Source: Peribacillus frigoritolerans (lineage in GTDB: Bacteria > Bacillota > Bacilli > Bacillales > DSM-1321). Taken from it: a DNA stretch of 64,000 nt. The translations under genes and the position numbers were made by a program. The notes under the pieces were generated by a model. It saw only the letters and a program-made list of their open reading frames with translations. It searched no databases and was not told where the DNA came from. Positions 53,768 to 62,457 of the stretch are shown in pieces; positions within the stretch are counted from its first letter, which is position 1, and every line of letters begins with the position of its first letter. The DNA is taken from NCBI GenBank assembly GCA_030562215.1, contig JAUPFL010000001.1, forward strand, positions 124,001 through 188,000, given 5' to 3'.

Positions 53768-54115
53768 TTAAATTAACTTTACTATTACTTTTTTAGTTAA
53801 CATATAGCTTTGTTTTATCATTTCGTAAATGTCTTCCTTTGGAACAGTACCGTCAAGAATTATCGAATTCCAATGGTCCTTATTAAGATGAAATGCCGGA
53901 ACTACCGAATTGTAAATCTGACGCCAATAATCCAAAAAACCGAGTTCACATTTCACATTAATCCAAATATGGCCATCTTTTTCAAATATCCACGCAAATA
54001 CTTTCTTGTTATCTATATGTCGCATTAACGTCCAATTCTTATCGCGAAATGGATAATCTTCATATGTATTCCCCATCCCTAAACAGTAACCGATAGCTTC
54101 CTCTCTATTTTTCAT
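53768..54115 (-). CDS. MmcQ/YjbR-family protein, copy 2, 115 aa
   Basis: MKNREEAIGYCLGMGNTYED as in copy 1 (43379), with few substitutions (e.g. FRDKNW, ICELGFLDYW-type changes). The C-terminus runs five residues longer (VIVKLI) because the poly-T tract differs. The downstream 90 bp (cacaatcatagtaagttcca ...) is almost the same as at 43290-43378. It is a clear intragenomic cassette duplication. Confidence 0.85.
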   Translation of the reverse strand: MKNREEAIGYCLGMGNTYEDYPFRDKNWTLMRHIDNKKVFAWIFEKDGHIWINVKCELGFLDYWRQIYNSVVPAFHLNKDHWNSIILDGTVPKEDIYEMIKQSYMLTKKVIVKLI

Positions 54116-54192
54116 TGTTAACCTCTTCTCTAAAATAATAACTTTCTAATTTTTTAATTGCATCCTAAATTATGGGCCTTGGACCCTTTATT

Positions 54193-54222
54193 GCACTAAC
54201 CTGCCCCTTTAGTTCCATAAGA
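54193..54222 (+). repeat. Array repeat, left hairpin; right end of duplicated cassette
   Basis: GCACTAACCTGCCCCTTTAG plus ttccataag. Confidence 0.82.
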
Positions 54223-54553
54223 AGTAAACAACTTTATTATTTTTATATAACTATATTGTAAATTAAACATCTATATTATAACTGCATAAAACGTTGATAA
54301 TGTTGCTTTGAAATAAAGTTTGATTAAAAACACCTCTTAAACCCGTATTTTTCGGTAAATAAGAAGAATCCATTTTGAAAAAAATCGATCAAAATGGATT
54401 TTTATCTAGCAGTTTTAAGTTATGGTTTTATAAAAATGTCTAATCATTTTCTACCTTCGATCTTCAACAATCACGCCCGTTTTGTTTAATAAGGAGATGG
54501 TAAGTTATTAGTTAATTTAGAAGGACAATTTCACGGTCCTTCGGTTGGTGGGT
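54223..54553. other. Gene-free region with repeat-like hairpins
   Basis: It contains a stem tccattttg/caaaatgga near 54371-54401 and a right-hairpin-like cttcaacaatcacgcccg at 54463-54490. No ORF. Confidence 0.45.
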
Positions 54554-54985
54554 TTAAAACATGGTCTGCGAAGTCACTTGCCATTGGATCCCTGATTGGC
54601 GAATTTGTTCAGCAGCTAATTGATAATTATATTCTGTCTCACGCAATTCTATATCAGGACCAAGCAATGCCCAACACGCCCCACTTGCAGCACTTTGAAG
54701 TCCAACACTGCCTGCGTTAATAATCCTTTTATTAAGTACAGTGCGGTCAAAATGAATATGTGTGTGACCATAAACTATTATGTCTTGCTTCACTGAGTCA
54801 ATCATGTGTTCAATCTCTATTTCTGGGGTATCTCTACGAATAGCTTCTTCATCACTTCTTGGTGAACCATGAAAACAAACAAGACTTCACCCAACCCATC
54901 GATATTTAAAGTAATATCTTTTTGTAAACTATTTAAGAATGTCAACTGAGACTCGGTTAGATATTGATTGTCATGTTAACTAAAT
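54554..54985 (-). pseudogene. 5'-truncated metallophosphoesterase
   Basis: The minus strand reads HDNQYLTESQLTFLNSLQKD, then (after one shift near 54885) CFHGSPRSDEEAIRRDTPEI, DIIVYGHTHIHFDRTV, NAGSVGLQSAASGACWALLG. These are the later metal motifs (GHTH) of YfcE-type phosphoesterases. The first motifs (DxH, GDxxD) and most of GNHD are missing, so the protein is inactive unless an error removed them. Confidence 0.7.
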
Positions 54986-55085
54986 ACTCGATTTATAAAG
55001 TTCTGCTACTCACCATTTCAGGAACTTTTTCACCTTCTACTTTGCAATCTGTGTCAGCTACACTGGTATCAGGCCAATTATGATG

Positions 55086-55400
55086 TTAAGAGAGTAGCTG
55101 TAATCCTATCACTCCAAAAACAATAAGAGTAACACTTACAAAACGTGCCGTGCTTTTTGATTCTCCAAATAAAAACATATTTAACAATACAGCACCTGCT
55201 GTTCCTATTCCAATCCAAACTGCGTAAGCTATACTTACTTGTAAAAATTGAAAAGATGTATATAAGAAAAAGAAAGAGACACCAAATCCTCCTAAATAAA
55301 TTACTCCATTCAATAATGTTTTGTTCTGACTATACTTTTTAAGACCCATCACACCAATGATTTCACTAATTGCTGCCAAGAAGACAAATACCCAACCCAT
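55086..55400 (-). CDS. SMR efflux subunit 2 (YkkD/YvdS-like), 104 aa
   Basis: MGWVFVFLAAISEIIGVMGL with the conserved glutamate, VSIAYAVWIGIGTAGAVLLN and LIVFGVIGLQLLS: four spans. It is encoded directly after its partner, with two bases between, and probably forms a heterodimeric exporter of cationic drugs. The TetR gene upstream makes this a yvdTSR-like operon. Confidence 0.87.
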   Translation of the reverse strand: MGWVFVFLAAISEIIGVMGLKKYSQNKTLLNGVIYLGGFGVSFFFLYTSFQFLQVSIAYAVWIGIGTAGAVLLNMFLFGESKSTARFVSVTLIVFGVIGLQLLS

Positions 55401-55402
55401 CT

Positions 55403-55753
55403 TTAAGCAACTCCTTTCGTTACTTTTTCCTCTTCTTTGATATCAGCTAACTTCAGGCCGATAACGCCTGCCACTATAACTAATATCAAGAAGAATTTTG
55501 CAAGACTAAAACTTACATCAAAAAGCAAGACATCCATAAAGAACGTTCCCACAGTTCCTGCTCCTGCAAAAATAGCATACACCGTGCCTGTTGGGAGACT
55601 TTCACATGCTTTAGAAAGGAAGTAAAAGTCGATAAGAATAACACCTAAAATCAACACCCAATGCCACCATGTTTGGGCAGTATTAAAACCGAACACCCAA
55701 ATGAGTTCAAAAAGACAAGTTAATATTACATATAGCCAAGCTTTATTTTTCAT
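55403..55753 (-). CDS. SMR efflux subunit 1 (YkkC/YvdR-like), 116 aa
   Basis: MKNKAWLYVILTCLFELIWV with the membrane glutamate, then LPTGTVYAIFAGAGTVGTFF (SMR signature) and LILVIVAGVIGLKLADIKEE. The RBS GAGGAGAGG lies nine bases before the ATG. A dyad related to the TetR operator lies at 55850-55867. Confidence 0.87.
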   Translation of the reverse strand: MKNKAWLYVILTCLFELIWVFGFNTAQTWWHWVLILGVILIDFYFLSKACESLPTGTVYAIFAGAGTVGTFFMDVLLFDVSFSLAKFFLILVIVAGVIGLKLADIKEEEKVTKGVA

Positions 55754-55849
55754 AAGACCTCTCCTCTTATACTAATTTAACGTTTATTATCTGCTAATAA
55801 GGAATTCATATGTTTAACAATTTCGCTTTTACACACCCCCTGAAAATTG

Positions 55850-55867
55850 AATGAATGTCAGTCATTT
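55850..55867. promoter_or_regulatory. Possible second TetR operator before the SMR pair
   Basis: AATGAATGTCAGTCATTT shares half-sites (TGAATG, TCATT) with the perfect dyad at 56517-56539. Confidence 0.5.
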
Positions 55868-55884
55868 TAAGAGTAAACAAAAAG

Positions 55885-55905
55885 GTATTGGAAAATCTCC
55901 AATAA
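55885..55905 (-). terminator. Hairpin between tetR and the SMR genes
   Basis: TATTGGA/TCCAATA-type stem is followed on the minus strand by CCTTTTTG. It could limit read-through from the regulator. Confidence 0.6.
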
Positions 55906-55910
55906 CTTCT

Positions 55911-56495
55911 TCAGGTTCTTAATAACGATCTTTTTAAGAAGTTAAATATCTCAACCTTAAATACTTCCAGAGTATCATCTTGTTCAAGACTTATATAAAA
56001 TCGTTCAGCAGCATTTTCAATAAGATTTATAATGAGTTTAGCCGTCCATTTTACATTAATGTCACTGATTATTTCATTATTTTTAATACCTTTTTTAATG
56101 TCTCCTCAAACCAATGATAATAAGGCTGATATATCGATTCCCATTTTTCCATTGAATAATCTATAGAAAGACCAGAATAACAAAGGACAATAATATCTTT
56201 GTATGAATTAGTTATGTTAAAGGTTTTATCAATCACAACTTCTAAGACGTCCCAAAAGTTTTCTTTCCCTTGAGTATTTTCCTTAATTCCTTCTAACGTA
56301 GTTGTGAGAAGATTATCTGCAATAGCTGGTATTAAAGCCTTTTTTGATGAGAAATACAAATAAAAAGTGCCTTGTGCAATTCCTGCTTTTTTTTACGATA
56401 TCTGAAATGGAAGTTTTATCAAGTCCTTTTTCAGAAATAACCTCAATTGCGGCTTTCAAAATTTTATTGTATTTTCCATCAGAAGTGTTTACCAT
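55911..56495 (-). CDS. TetR-family regulator of the SMR pair, frameshifted
   Basis: MVNTSDGKYNKILKAAIEVI, SEKGLDKTSISDIVKK, then (one base removed from an A8 run near 56393) AGIAQGTFYLYFSSKKALIP. The ligand domain follows (DVLEVVIDKTFNITNSYKD), and after a second shift near 56080, VKWTAKLIINLIENAAERFY. About 195 residues, stop at 55911. It lies directly upstream of the SMR pair on the same strand and probably represses it. Confidence 0.82.
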
Positions 56496-56516
56496 ACCGT
56501 TAACCTCCTCTTTTTA

Positions 56517-56539
56517 AAATGAATGACTCTCATTCATTT
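56517..56539. promoter_or_regulatory. TetR operator, perfect dyad
   Basis: AAATGAATGA-CTC-TCATTCATTT, two perfect 10-bp arms, sits 20 bp before the TetR start. Confidence 0.75.
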
Positions 56540-56822
56540 TATACCAGTACAAATATTATGTCAAAATAAAATACAATGTATTCAATTTCACCGCCAATTT
56601 CTCTTGTACTTCTACGCATAACGTTGGTTCTCTGGTGAGAGAAAAATTGCATAAAACGTCCTTTTTTATGCATTAGCCATGCTTCTTCAGAAGCCAAAAA
56701 CATTGATTCATCAACCATGTATATAATCCTGCATAAACGATAAATTTAAACATGTTGAAACCCCTTGGCGCCCAAGGGGTTTTGTAAATCCGCATTTCCC
56801 TAACGCTACCCCTTCTTGTGCT
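56540..56822. other. Gene-free stretch with a terminator
   Basis: A terminator hairpin (ACCCCTTGG/CCAAGGGGT-type, 56757-56782) is the only element I can name; it resembles that at 47808. No ORF is supported. Confidence 0.5.
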
Positions 56823-56923
56823 AAACTGACCGTTCATTAAGCCTTATTCCATTAAATGGCCCAATTGTTGAACAAAGACAAACAACATTCTTAAACTAAA
56901 CTGCCCCTATAGTTGCATAAGAT
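56823..56923 (+). repeat. Secondary repeat plus left array hairpin
   Basis: The segment 56823-56892 repeats 52353-52416. Then AAACTAAACTGCCCCTATAG plus ttgcataag (56893-56923), the left hairpin. Confidence 0.78.
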
Positions 56924-57185
56924 CCTTTAAAAGCACAATCAGCTAGTCCAGTATGTTCATAGAATATAGGGGTTCTCATTTAAAACCAATTTTATAAGAC
57001 AAGGGATGTTATAATTTTTTCCTTTTTCGAAGATCTATCAGTAATAAAGATGATGTATTTATTGGTACTGATACAAAGATCAAGCTGTAAGATATTTTCT
57101 GCAGTGGACATAGTGATTGAATGGAGTTCGGATTTAAAAATAGATCAGTAATAATTATAAGGACAAGAAAGGAAAATGAAGAAAA

Positions 57186-57979
57186 ATGGTCATTGAAATT
57201 TTTAGAAGGAGAGAGCAGAAGTATTTAATTACAAAAGAACAGTATGCGGAATTAGTGGAGAATATATCTTCTTATATGCGCTCAGATAAATATGGGAAGG
57301 ACGGCAAATATACCGTAAAAAGTTTATATTTTGAAAGCCCAGATAACAAAATTTACTTTGAAACAAAGAACAAATTAAAATTTCGGCAAAAGCTTCGTTT
57401 ACGTGTATACGAGAACACGGATATTAACGGTACTGCTTTTTTGAAATAAAACAAAAGCATAACAAGGTAGTAAACAAAAGACGATTGGTCCTTCCCTTAG
57501 CTGAAGCTTATCGCTATTTATACTCATCAGAAGAGATATTAGAGGATTATGAGACATCGAATACACAGGTATTCCGGGAAATTCATCATTTTCGACATTT
57601 GTATAACTTACAGCCTGAGATGATTATAATTTACGATCGACATGCGTTTCATGGATTATTTGACCCTGATTTGCGTGTAACATTTGACTTAAATTTACGC
57701 TGCCGTAATGATGATCTGTTTTTGGAAAACGGTTCACAAGGCGAAAACTTTATTGATCCAAATCTAGTCGTACTAGAAGTGAAAGTAAATGATAGTGTTC
57801 CGTTATGGCTGACGCGTATATTACAGGATTTAAACTGCGAACAAGGAAGTACTTCAAAGTATTGCGCGAGTTCAGAGTTATTAAAAAGTAAAGGTATTCC
57901 AATTAGAATTACGAAAGAAGACGGACTAGTTAGGGAGGGGAATAATGGATTTTTTAAATCAGTTTTTTTCAACGAGTGA
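57186..57979 (+). CDS. VTC-domain polyphosphate-polymerase-like protein, one frameshift
   Basis: FRRREQKYLITKEQYAELVE, then GKYTVKSLYFESPDNKIYFE and FRQKLRLRVYENTD. After a T-run shift at 57440 it continues EIKQKHNKVVNKRRLVLPLA, YDRHAFHGLFDPDLRVTFD and VVLEVKVNDSVPLWLTRIL. The basic residues and the final EVK make the tunnel and metal site of VTC-type polyphosphate polymerases. It overlaps the DUF4956 gene by 35 bp. VTC-DUF4956 pairs are known in Bacillus, often with CotH; role not settled. Confidence 0.8.
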
Positions 57980-58628
57980 TGTTGGAAGTGGAACAGAAAT
58001 ATATATGACCTTATTGGCCATGCTGACGGCAACGGTATTAAGTCTAGTCATTACAAAAGTATATCAATTAACCTTTACTGGAGCGCGGTATTCCCAAGCA
58101 TTTGTTCATACGATTATTATGATGAGTGTAATTGTATCTGTTGTCATGAATGTGATTAGTGGAAATGCAGGCATAGCTTTTGGATTATTTGCTGTATTTT
58201 CACTCATCCGGTTTAGAAGTGCAGTAACAGATGCGAAAGACATCGCTTATATCTTTTTTGGTCTATGTGTAGGGATGACAAGTGGACTGTTTCATTTCGA
58301 TCTAGCCATCGTCTTAACCTTATTTGCAAGTTTAATATTTTACCTACTATACAAATTTCAGTATGGAAAAGGAAAAGATACACAAGTTTTAAAAGTTACC
58401 GTTCCTGAGAACTTGAATTATCAAAATTTGCTTGATGACATATTTGAAAAATATACAGAGAGTCATATTCTATGTCAGGTAGAAACGACCAATTTGGGTA
58501 CAATGATTTTATATACCTATATTATTCGAAGTAAGAATGCGACAAAAGACAAAGAATTGCTTGACCGCATTCGAGAAAAAAACGCGAACTTAAAAGTATC
58601 CCTAACTTATTTAGATATAGAGAAATAA
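57945..58628 (+). CDS. DUF4956 membrane protein, 227 aa
   Basis: After a short head (MDFLNQFFSTSDVG) come four spans: MTLLAMLTATVLSLVITKVY, IIMMSVIVSVVMNVISGNAG, IAYIFFGLCVGMTSGLFHF and LAIVLTLFASLIFYLLYKF. GLFAVFSLIRFRSAVTDAKD is the family signature. A cytosolic domain of about 85 residues ends the protein. It overlaps the VTC gene; the two products likely act together at the membrane. Confidence 0.85.
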   Translation: MDFLNQFFSTSDVGSGTEIYMTLLAMLTATVLSLVITKVYQLTFTGARYSQAFVHTIIMMSVIVSVVMNVISGNAGIAFGLFAVFSLIRFRSAVTDAKDIAYIFFGLCVGMTSGLFHFDLAIVLTLFASLIFYLLYKFQYGKGKDTQVLKVTVPENLNYQNLLDDIFEKYTESHILCQVETTNLGTMILYTYIIRSKNATKDKELLDRIREKNANLKVSLTYLDIEK

Positions 58629-58631
58629 AAG

Positions 58632-58712
58632 ACGTACTTCTTCTGTCCAGGAAAGTACTTCCTTTCATTGGTACATTTTCTAATCTGGATTGCCTTGATG
58701 GCAATCCTTTAA
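58632..58712 (+). terminator. Two small hairpins after the DUF4956 gene
   Basis: GTACTT..AAAGTAC at 58632-58656 and GATTGCC/GGCAATC at 58688-58706, the latter followed by ctttaatcttt. Confidence 0.55.
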
Positions 58713-59061
58713 TCTTTATCATTTCTTTGAAATAAGACCACTTAGCCTTGTTCTTAATTTCAAATATAAGAAACAGCACTGTGGTAGAGATTTAGTCATT
58801 CATGTACGAAGACACAAAGTTAAGTACATTGGGGACATGAATTTGAGTACATAGAGTTATTAATCCACTCAAAACCGCACCAATTCAATCTCTAACTATT
58901 TTGAGATACAAAATCGAGTACATTATAAACAGTACAGTCATATAAACTTATCTGTAAACACAAAGGGGAAGGCAATATCTATACCCTCCCCTTTTCGAAC
59001 ACAACTTATTTTTTTAATCTTCTTGATTATTATATAAAAAGATTAATCATTTTTTGTGATC
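58713..59061. other. Gene-free stretch ending in the extended repeat segment
   Basis: A hairpin AAAGGGGA..TCCCCTTT-type lies at 58962-58996. From about 59010, aaaaagattaatcattttttgtgatcc repeats the end of the segments at 33640 and 47955. Confidence 0.5.
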
Positions 59062-59092
59062 CTTAATCAACTAACGCACCCGTTAGTTTAAG
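59062..59092 (+). repeat. Array repeat, right hairpin only
   Basis: TTAATCAACTAACGCACCCG plus TTAGTTTAAG. Confidence 0.85.
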
Positions 59093-59126
59093 TACAATAT
59101 CACAAACTTCACTTACTGCGTAAGTA

Positions 59127-59945
59127 TTAGTTTTGGAACTCTTCAATTCTATCCAACCATTCATTTAATAGAGTACTAAAAAGTTGTGGTTGTTCAATTT
59201 GTAAATTGTGACCTGCTATATCCAATACAGCAAATGTTCCTCGCGGATACTTGTTTACTATGTCAAGAGCATCTTTATATCCAACTGAAGAGTCTTGTCT
59301 TCCTAACAGGAATACACTGGGCTTAATAAAATCAGACTGGTCAATCTTAAAAGAAAATCCATATTTATTCTTAACCTTATTTAGAAACTTTTCATCTCCA
59401 ATTTTACAACCACTTAGAATTTCTTTGTTGTACCTTAACCATGTGTACTCATCAAGTACAATGTTGTTATTTCTAAAATCTTCTAATTCATCCTTTGATA
59501 AATTTCCAATAAACTTTTCATCCATTCTCAATATTTTATGTTTCTCAACTGTTCTATTTTCTGGAAGAGGAATAATAACAGGACATATAAATGCTGCACC
59601 GAGTATTTGTTCTTGATGCTTCTCAATAATGCCTCTAGCTATATAGCCACCGTAAGATTCCCCAGCAATTACGTACTCTTGGTTAGGAATTACAGCTTGA
59701 ATAAAATCTAAAACAGCATTCAGCATTTCATCAGAACTACTTATTTCATTATATTCTTTTGTTAATCCCATTCCAGGTAGGTCAATATAAATACGTCGCC
59801 ACCCCTCCCTCTTGGTAAATATAGGCTCCATACAACCACTCATTAATCGATGGTCCGGAGAATAACCGTGTATCATTAAAATTGGTTTACCTTCTCCTAA
59901 ATCTTCATAATATATTTCGGCTTGGCGAACTTTGCAATATGCCAT
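59127..59945 (-). CDS. Alpha/beta hydrolase, 272 aa
   Basis: ATG 59945 after AGAAAGGAT gives MAYCKVRQAEIYYEDLGEGK. PILMIHGYSPDHRLM is the oxyanion region, VIAGESYGGYIARGI the nucleophile elbow (Ser in GESYGG), VFLLGRQDSSVGY holds the acid and LDIAGHNLQIEQP the histidine. It resembles small epoxide-hydrolase/lipase-type enzymes; substrate unknown. It is a one-gene cassette after repeat 59062. Confidence 0.87.
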   Translation of the reverse strand: MAYCKVRQAEIYYEDLGEGKPILMIHGYSPDHRLMSGCMEPIFTKREGWRRIYIDLPGMGLTKEYNEISSSDEMLNAVLDFIQAVIPNQEYVIAGESYGGYIARGIIEKHQEQILGAAFICPVIIPLPENRTVEKHKILRMDEKFIGNLSKDELEDFRNNNIVLDEYTWLRYNKEILSGCKIGDEKFLNKVKNKYGFSFKIDQSDFIKPSVFLLGRQDSSVGYKDALDIVNKYPRGTFAVLDIAGHNLQIEQPQLFSTLLNEWLDRIEEFQN

Positions 59946-60017
59946 ATTAATCCTTCTTTCTATAAAAATCATTTTAACTAACAATACCTATTTTCTTTTT
60001 GTTTCTTCAATTCCTTC

Positions 60018-60038
60018 TTCAACTAAACTCCCCGTTAG
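60018..60038 (+). repeat. Array repeat, left-hairpin type, joined to element copy C
   Basis: TTCAACTAAACTCCCCGTTAG. Here the structured element sits in a left-type hairpin, still after GTTAG. Confidence 0.8.
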
Positions 60039-60417
60039 CCATCCATGAAGCGCAAAAATCAGCGCTTCACCACAGAGAATGAAAATTGGTCTCTATGTCG
60101 ATAATGTTTTAATGGCTGGCGAAGAAGGTCATTGAACTATGGTGCCTTTGAGCCCATCCGTTAGTCTGACTCCGACGACCACGGTGTACCACCGACTGTC
60201 GCGCCCTTTATGGGTAGCACTCATGGGAGATTAATTCTTTTTTGGTCGTCGCGCTAGCCTCTACTTAATATACTATGATTGGAGGTTTTTTTGTTTAACG
60301 ATCTACCAAACTCAATCAGATCACTCATAAGGCTCAGCCTTTTTTAAAAAGCGTTTTTACTGGGTCTATTTTGTTGTGATTTTTCTGGATTTTGAGCTTT
60401 TTTAATTTTCATGGGAG
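60039..60417 (+). mobile_element. ORF-less structured element, copy C, 379 bp
   Basis: Nearly identical to copy A, including the stretch where B differs. It begins CCATCCATGAAG and ends TTTTCATGGGAG, followed by ttcattaag, the normal continuation of a repeat arm. GTTAG and TTCATTAAG on the two sides therefore reconstitute an uninterrupted repeat tail: the insertion is precise, with no duplication or loss. Confidence 0.75.
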
Positions 60418-60444
60418 TTCATTAAGAAAAGTGAAACTTCTTTA

Positions 60445-60475
60445 AGAATCGCGCCCGATTGTTGAAGATCATTTA
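60445..60475 (+). repeat. Right-hairpin relative with ATTG stem
   Basis: GAATCGCGCCCGATTGTTGAAG resembles the GCGCCCG-type right ends at 31620 and 63249. Confidence 0.5.
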
Positions 60476-60561
60476 TTAAAGGAGAACTACAAGTTTAGTT
60501 TTTAAATTTTTTGAGTTATAATATTAATCGTTATATAGAGGAACTCGGAGGAAACAACAAA

Positions 60562-61152
60562 ATGAGTATGAATGATGAAGTGCGCGATCAAATTATAATA
60601 ACTGCTTTACGCCTTTTTAATACAAAAGGATTTAGTCAAACTTCCATTCAGGATATTATGGAAGCATCTTCTTTACCAAAAGGAGCTATTTACCGTAGAT
60701 TTCCTAACAAAGAGGCAATTGCTCTTGCTACATTTGAAAAAGCAGGAGAAATAATTTGGAACCATATGGTTCAAGCAAGTGAACAAGCGAATACGGCTAC
60801 TGATAAAATAATAGCAATATCATACATTTACCAAGATGCTGTCAATAATCCTCCTATTGAAGGCGGTTGCCCCTTACTAAATACTGCGATTGAAGCCGAT
60901 AATTCCTACCCAGAGCTTCAAAAGGTTGCTTCTGAAAGTTACACCCAAACACTTCTGTTTTTACAATCAATTATTGAGGATGGAATGCGTAATAACGAAT
61001 TCCGTAAAGATATAAACTCCCTTTCTCTGGCTTCATTTCTTATGTCTTCTATGGAAGGCGCAATAATGTCCAGTCGTTTATCATTTAATAATGACCATAT
61101 TTTTTATTGCATTGAACAAATTAAAGCTTTATTGAATTACTATTCTTCTTGA
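60562..61152 (+). CDS. TetR-family regulator (YxaF/LmrA type), 196 aa
   Basis: ATG 60562 after CGGAGGAA gives MSMNDEVRDQIIITALRLFN, TKGFSQTSIQDIMEASSLPK and GAIYRRFPNKEAIALATFEK. The ligand domain has GGCPLLNTAIEADNSYPEL, characteristic of the YxaF/LmrA/AcrR-like group. The following gene has a perfect dyad in front, which is its likely binding site. A terminator separates the two. Confidence 0.87.
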   Translation: MSMNDEVRDQIIITALRLFNTKGFSQTSIQDIMEASSLPKGAIYRRFPNKEAIALATFEKAGEIIWNHMVQASEQANTATDKIIAISYIYQDAVNNPPIEGGCPLLNTAIEADNSYPELQKVASESYTQTLLFLQSIIEDGMRNNEFRKDINSLSLASFLMSSMEGAIMSSRLSFNNDHIFYCIEQIKALLNYYSS

Positions 61153-61186
61153 AAAACCCCCACTTCTAAGTTATTGGGGGTTTTTT
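61152..61186 (+). terminator. Terminator of the TetR gene
   Basis: AAAAACCCCCA with its complement TTGGGGGTTTTTT. Confidence 0.9.
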
Positions 61187-61248
61187 CATTAATAATTCAC
61201 AATTTCATTATATACAATCGAACAATATACTATATAATATAATTTATC

Positions 61249-61267
61249 GGACCGGACGGTCCGGTCC
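61249..61267. promoter_or_regulatory. Perfect 19-bp operator dyad
   Basis: GGACCGGAC-G-GTCCGGTCC lies between the TetR gene and the DJ-1-like gene, just after an A/T-rich promoter-like stretch. It fits TetR control of the downstream operon. Confidence 0.78.
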
Positions 61268-61295
61268 TAAAATAAAGACAGGATGTGTATATAAT

Positions 61296-61942
61296 ATGAA
61301 ATTTCAAATTGTTTTATTTGATGGATTTGATTTAATGGATGCAATTGCTCCTTTTGAGGTTTTGCAGCTGCAGCAATTCTTTCACCTGAAAATGTAATAG
61401 TAGAGTTGGTAACAGCTGAAGGGAAAAGACTAGTCAAAAGTGGCGTTAATGACGTTGGAATTGAAGCAACAGGAGTAATTGATCCGAACGCTGAAGGTGT
61501 TATTTTAGTTCCGGGTGGGGCTGGAGATATGTATGGTGATGGTCCCAATTCGATAGTAACCAAATTAAAGAAAGCTTCTGAAACGAAGCTGAAAACTTCG
61601 TTACAAAAAGCGGTGCAAAACCCTAATATTACCTTAACCACAGTATGCGGAGGTTCTACCCTTTTAGGGATGATGGGACTATTAAATGGCCGACATGCTG
61701 TTACACATCACATGGGGATGGATGCGTTGCCGGCTATGGGGGCTAGGCCAGTATATGCTCGTATAGTAGATGATGGAAACTTAGTCTCCAGTGGTGGTGT
61801 AACTTCAGGTATAGATATTGCCATTTACACAATTGAACAAAAGCTCGGCCCAAAAATTGCTCACTATCTCGAGAAGTTATTTGAGTTTGAACGTAGAGGA
61901 ACAGTTTGGTCAAATAAAGGTCAAGAACCTCGTATCAATTAA
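61296..61942 (+). CDS. DJ-1/PfpI-family protein, one frameshift
   Basis: MKFQIVLFDGFDLMDAIAPF, then (one T in the run near 61362) AAAAILSPENVIVELVTAEG, GVILVPGGAGDMYGDGP, LTTVCGGSTLLGMMGLLNGR (nucleophile cysteine in the elbow) and AVTHHMGMDALPAMGARPVY. It is the transcription-factor-like DJ-1 subgroup that acts as amidase or isonitrile hydratase-like enzymes. It starts the operon controlled by the dyad at 61249. Confidence 0.85.
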
Positions 61943-62003
61943 TAAATAAAGAGGTCCTTTTCTTTTAATTATTTACCTGTATTAAAACGAAAGGAATAAA
62001 CTT

Positions 62004-62438
62004 ATGTATCATCTATTATTACTTGTTCATGTAATTAGTGCGGTACTTCTTGGGAGTTACATTACATTACCTTGGCAAATGAAAAAAATGCTAACTATTC
62101 CAAGAGACAACCTGGTACTTCGCATTAATCTCATTCAATCATATACACGAGCAGGGCATTATTCACTCATCCTCCTACTAGTATCTGGAGGCTTAATGAT
62201 CGTCATATATTCTGCTTTCCCCTCAATAATTTGGGTAGTAGTATCCTTCACCACTTTACTGTTTATTGGTGCTTTTATGGGCATGATTAAAAAAAAACTT
62301 AGGCAAATAAAGGATTCAGAAAAACCAGAGGATCTTTTGAAGAGGAATTTTAAAGTTTTAAGCATGTTTAGTTGGGCATTATTCGTTTGCATACTCTTTG
62401 CACTCATTATAATGACTAATCCTTCTATACTGTTATAA
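62004..62438 (+). CDS. DUF2269-like membrane protein, 144 aa
   Basis: Four spans: MYHLLLLVHVISAVLLGSYI, YSLILLLVSGGLMIVIYSAF, IIWVVVSFTTLLFIGAFMG and LSMFSWALFVCILFALIIMT. The early HVISAVLLGSY resembles DUF2269 proteins. Function unknown. It lies in the run of plus-strand genes after the TetR operator. Confidence 0.65.
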   Translation: MYHLLLLVHVISAVLLGSYITLPWQMKKMLTIPRDNLVLRINLIQSYTRAGHYSLILLLVSGGLMIVIYSAFPSIIWVVVSFTTLLFIGAFMGMIKKKLRQIKDSEKPEDLLKRNFKVLSMFSWALFVCILFALIIMTNPSILL

Positions 62439-62457
62439 AACTGAGGAGGATAGGTAT

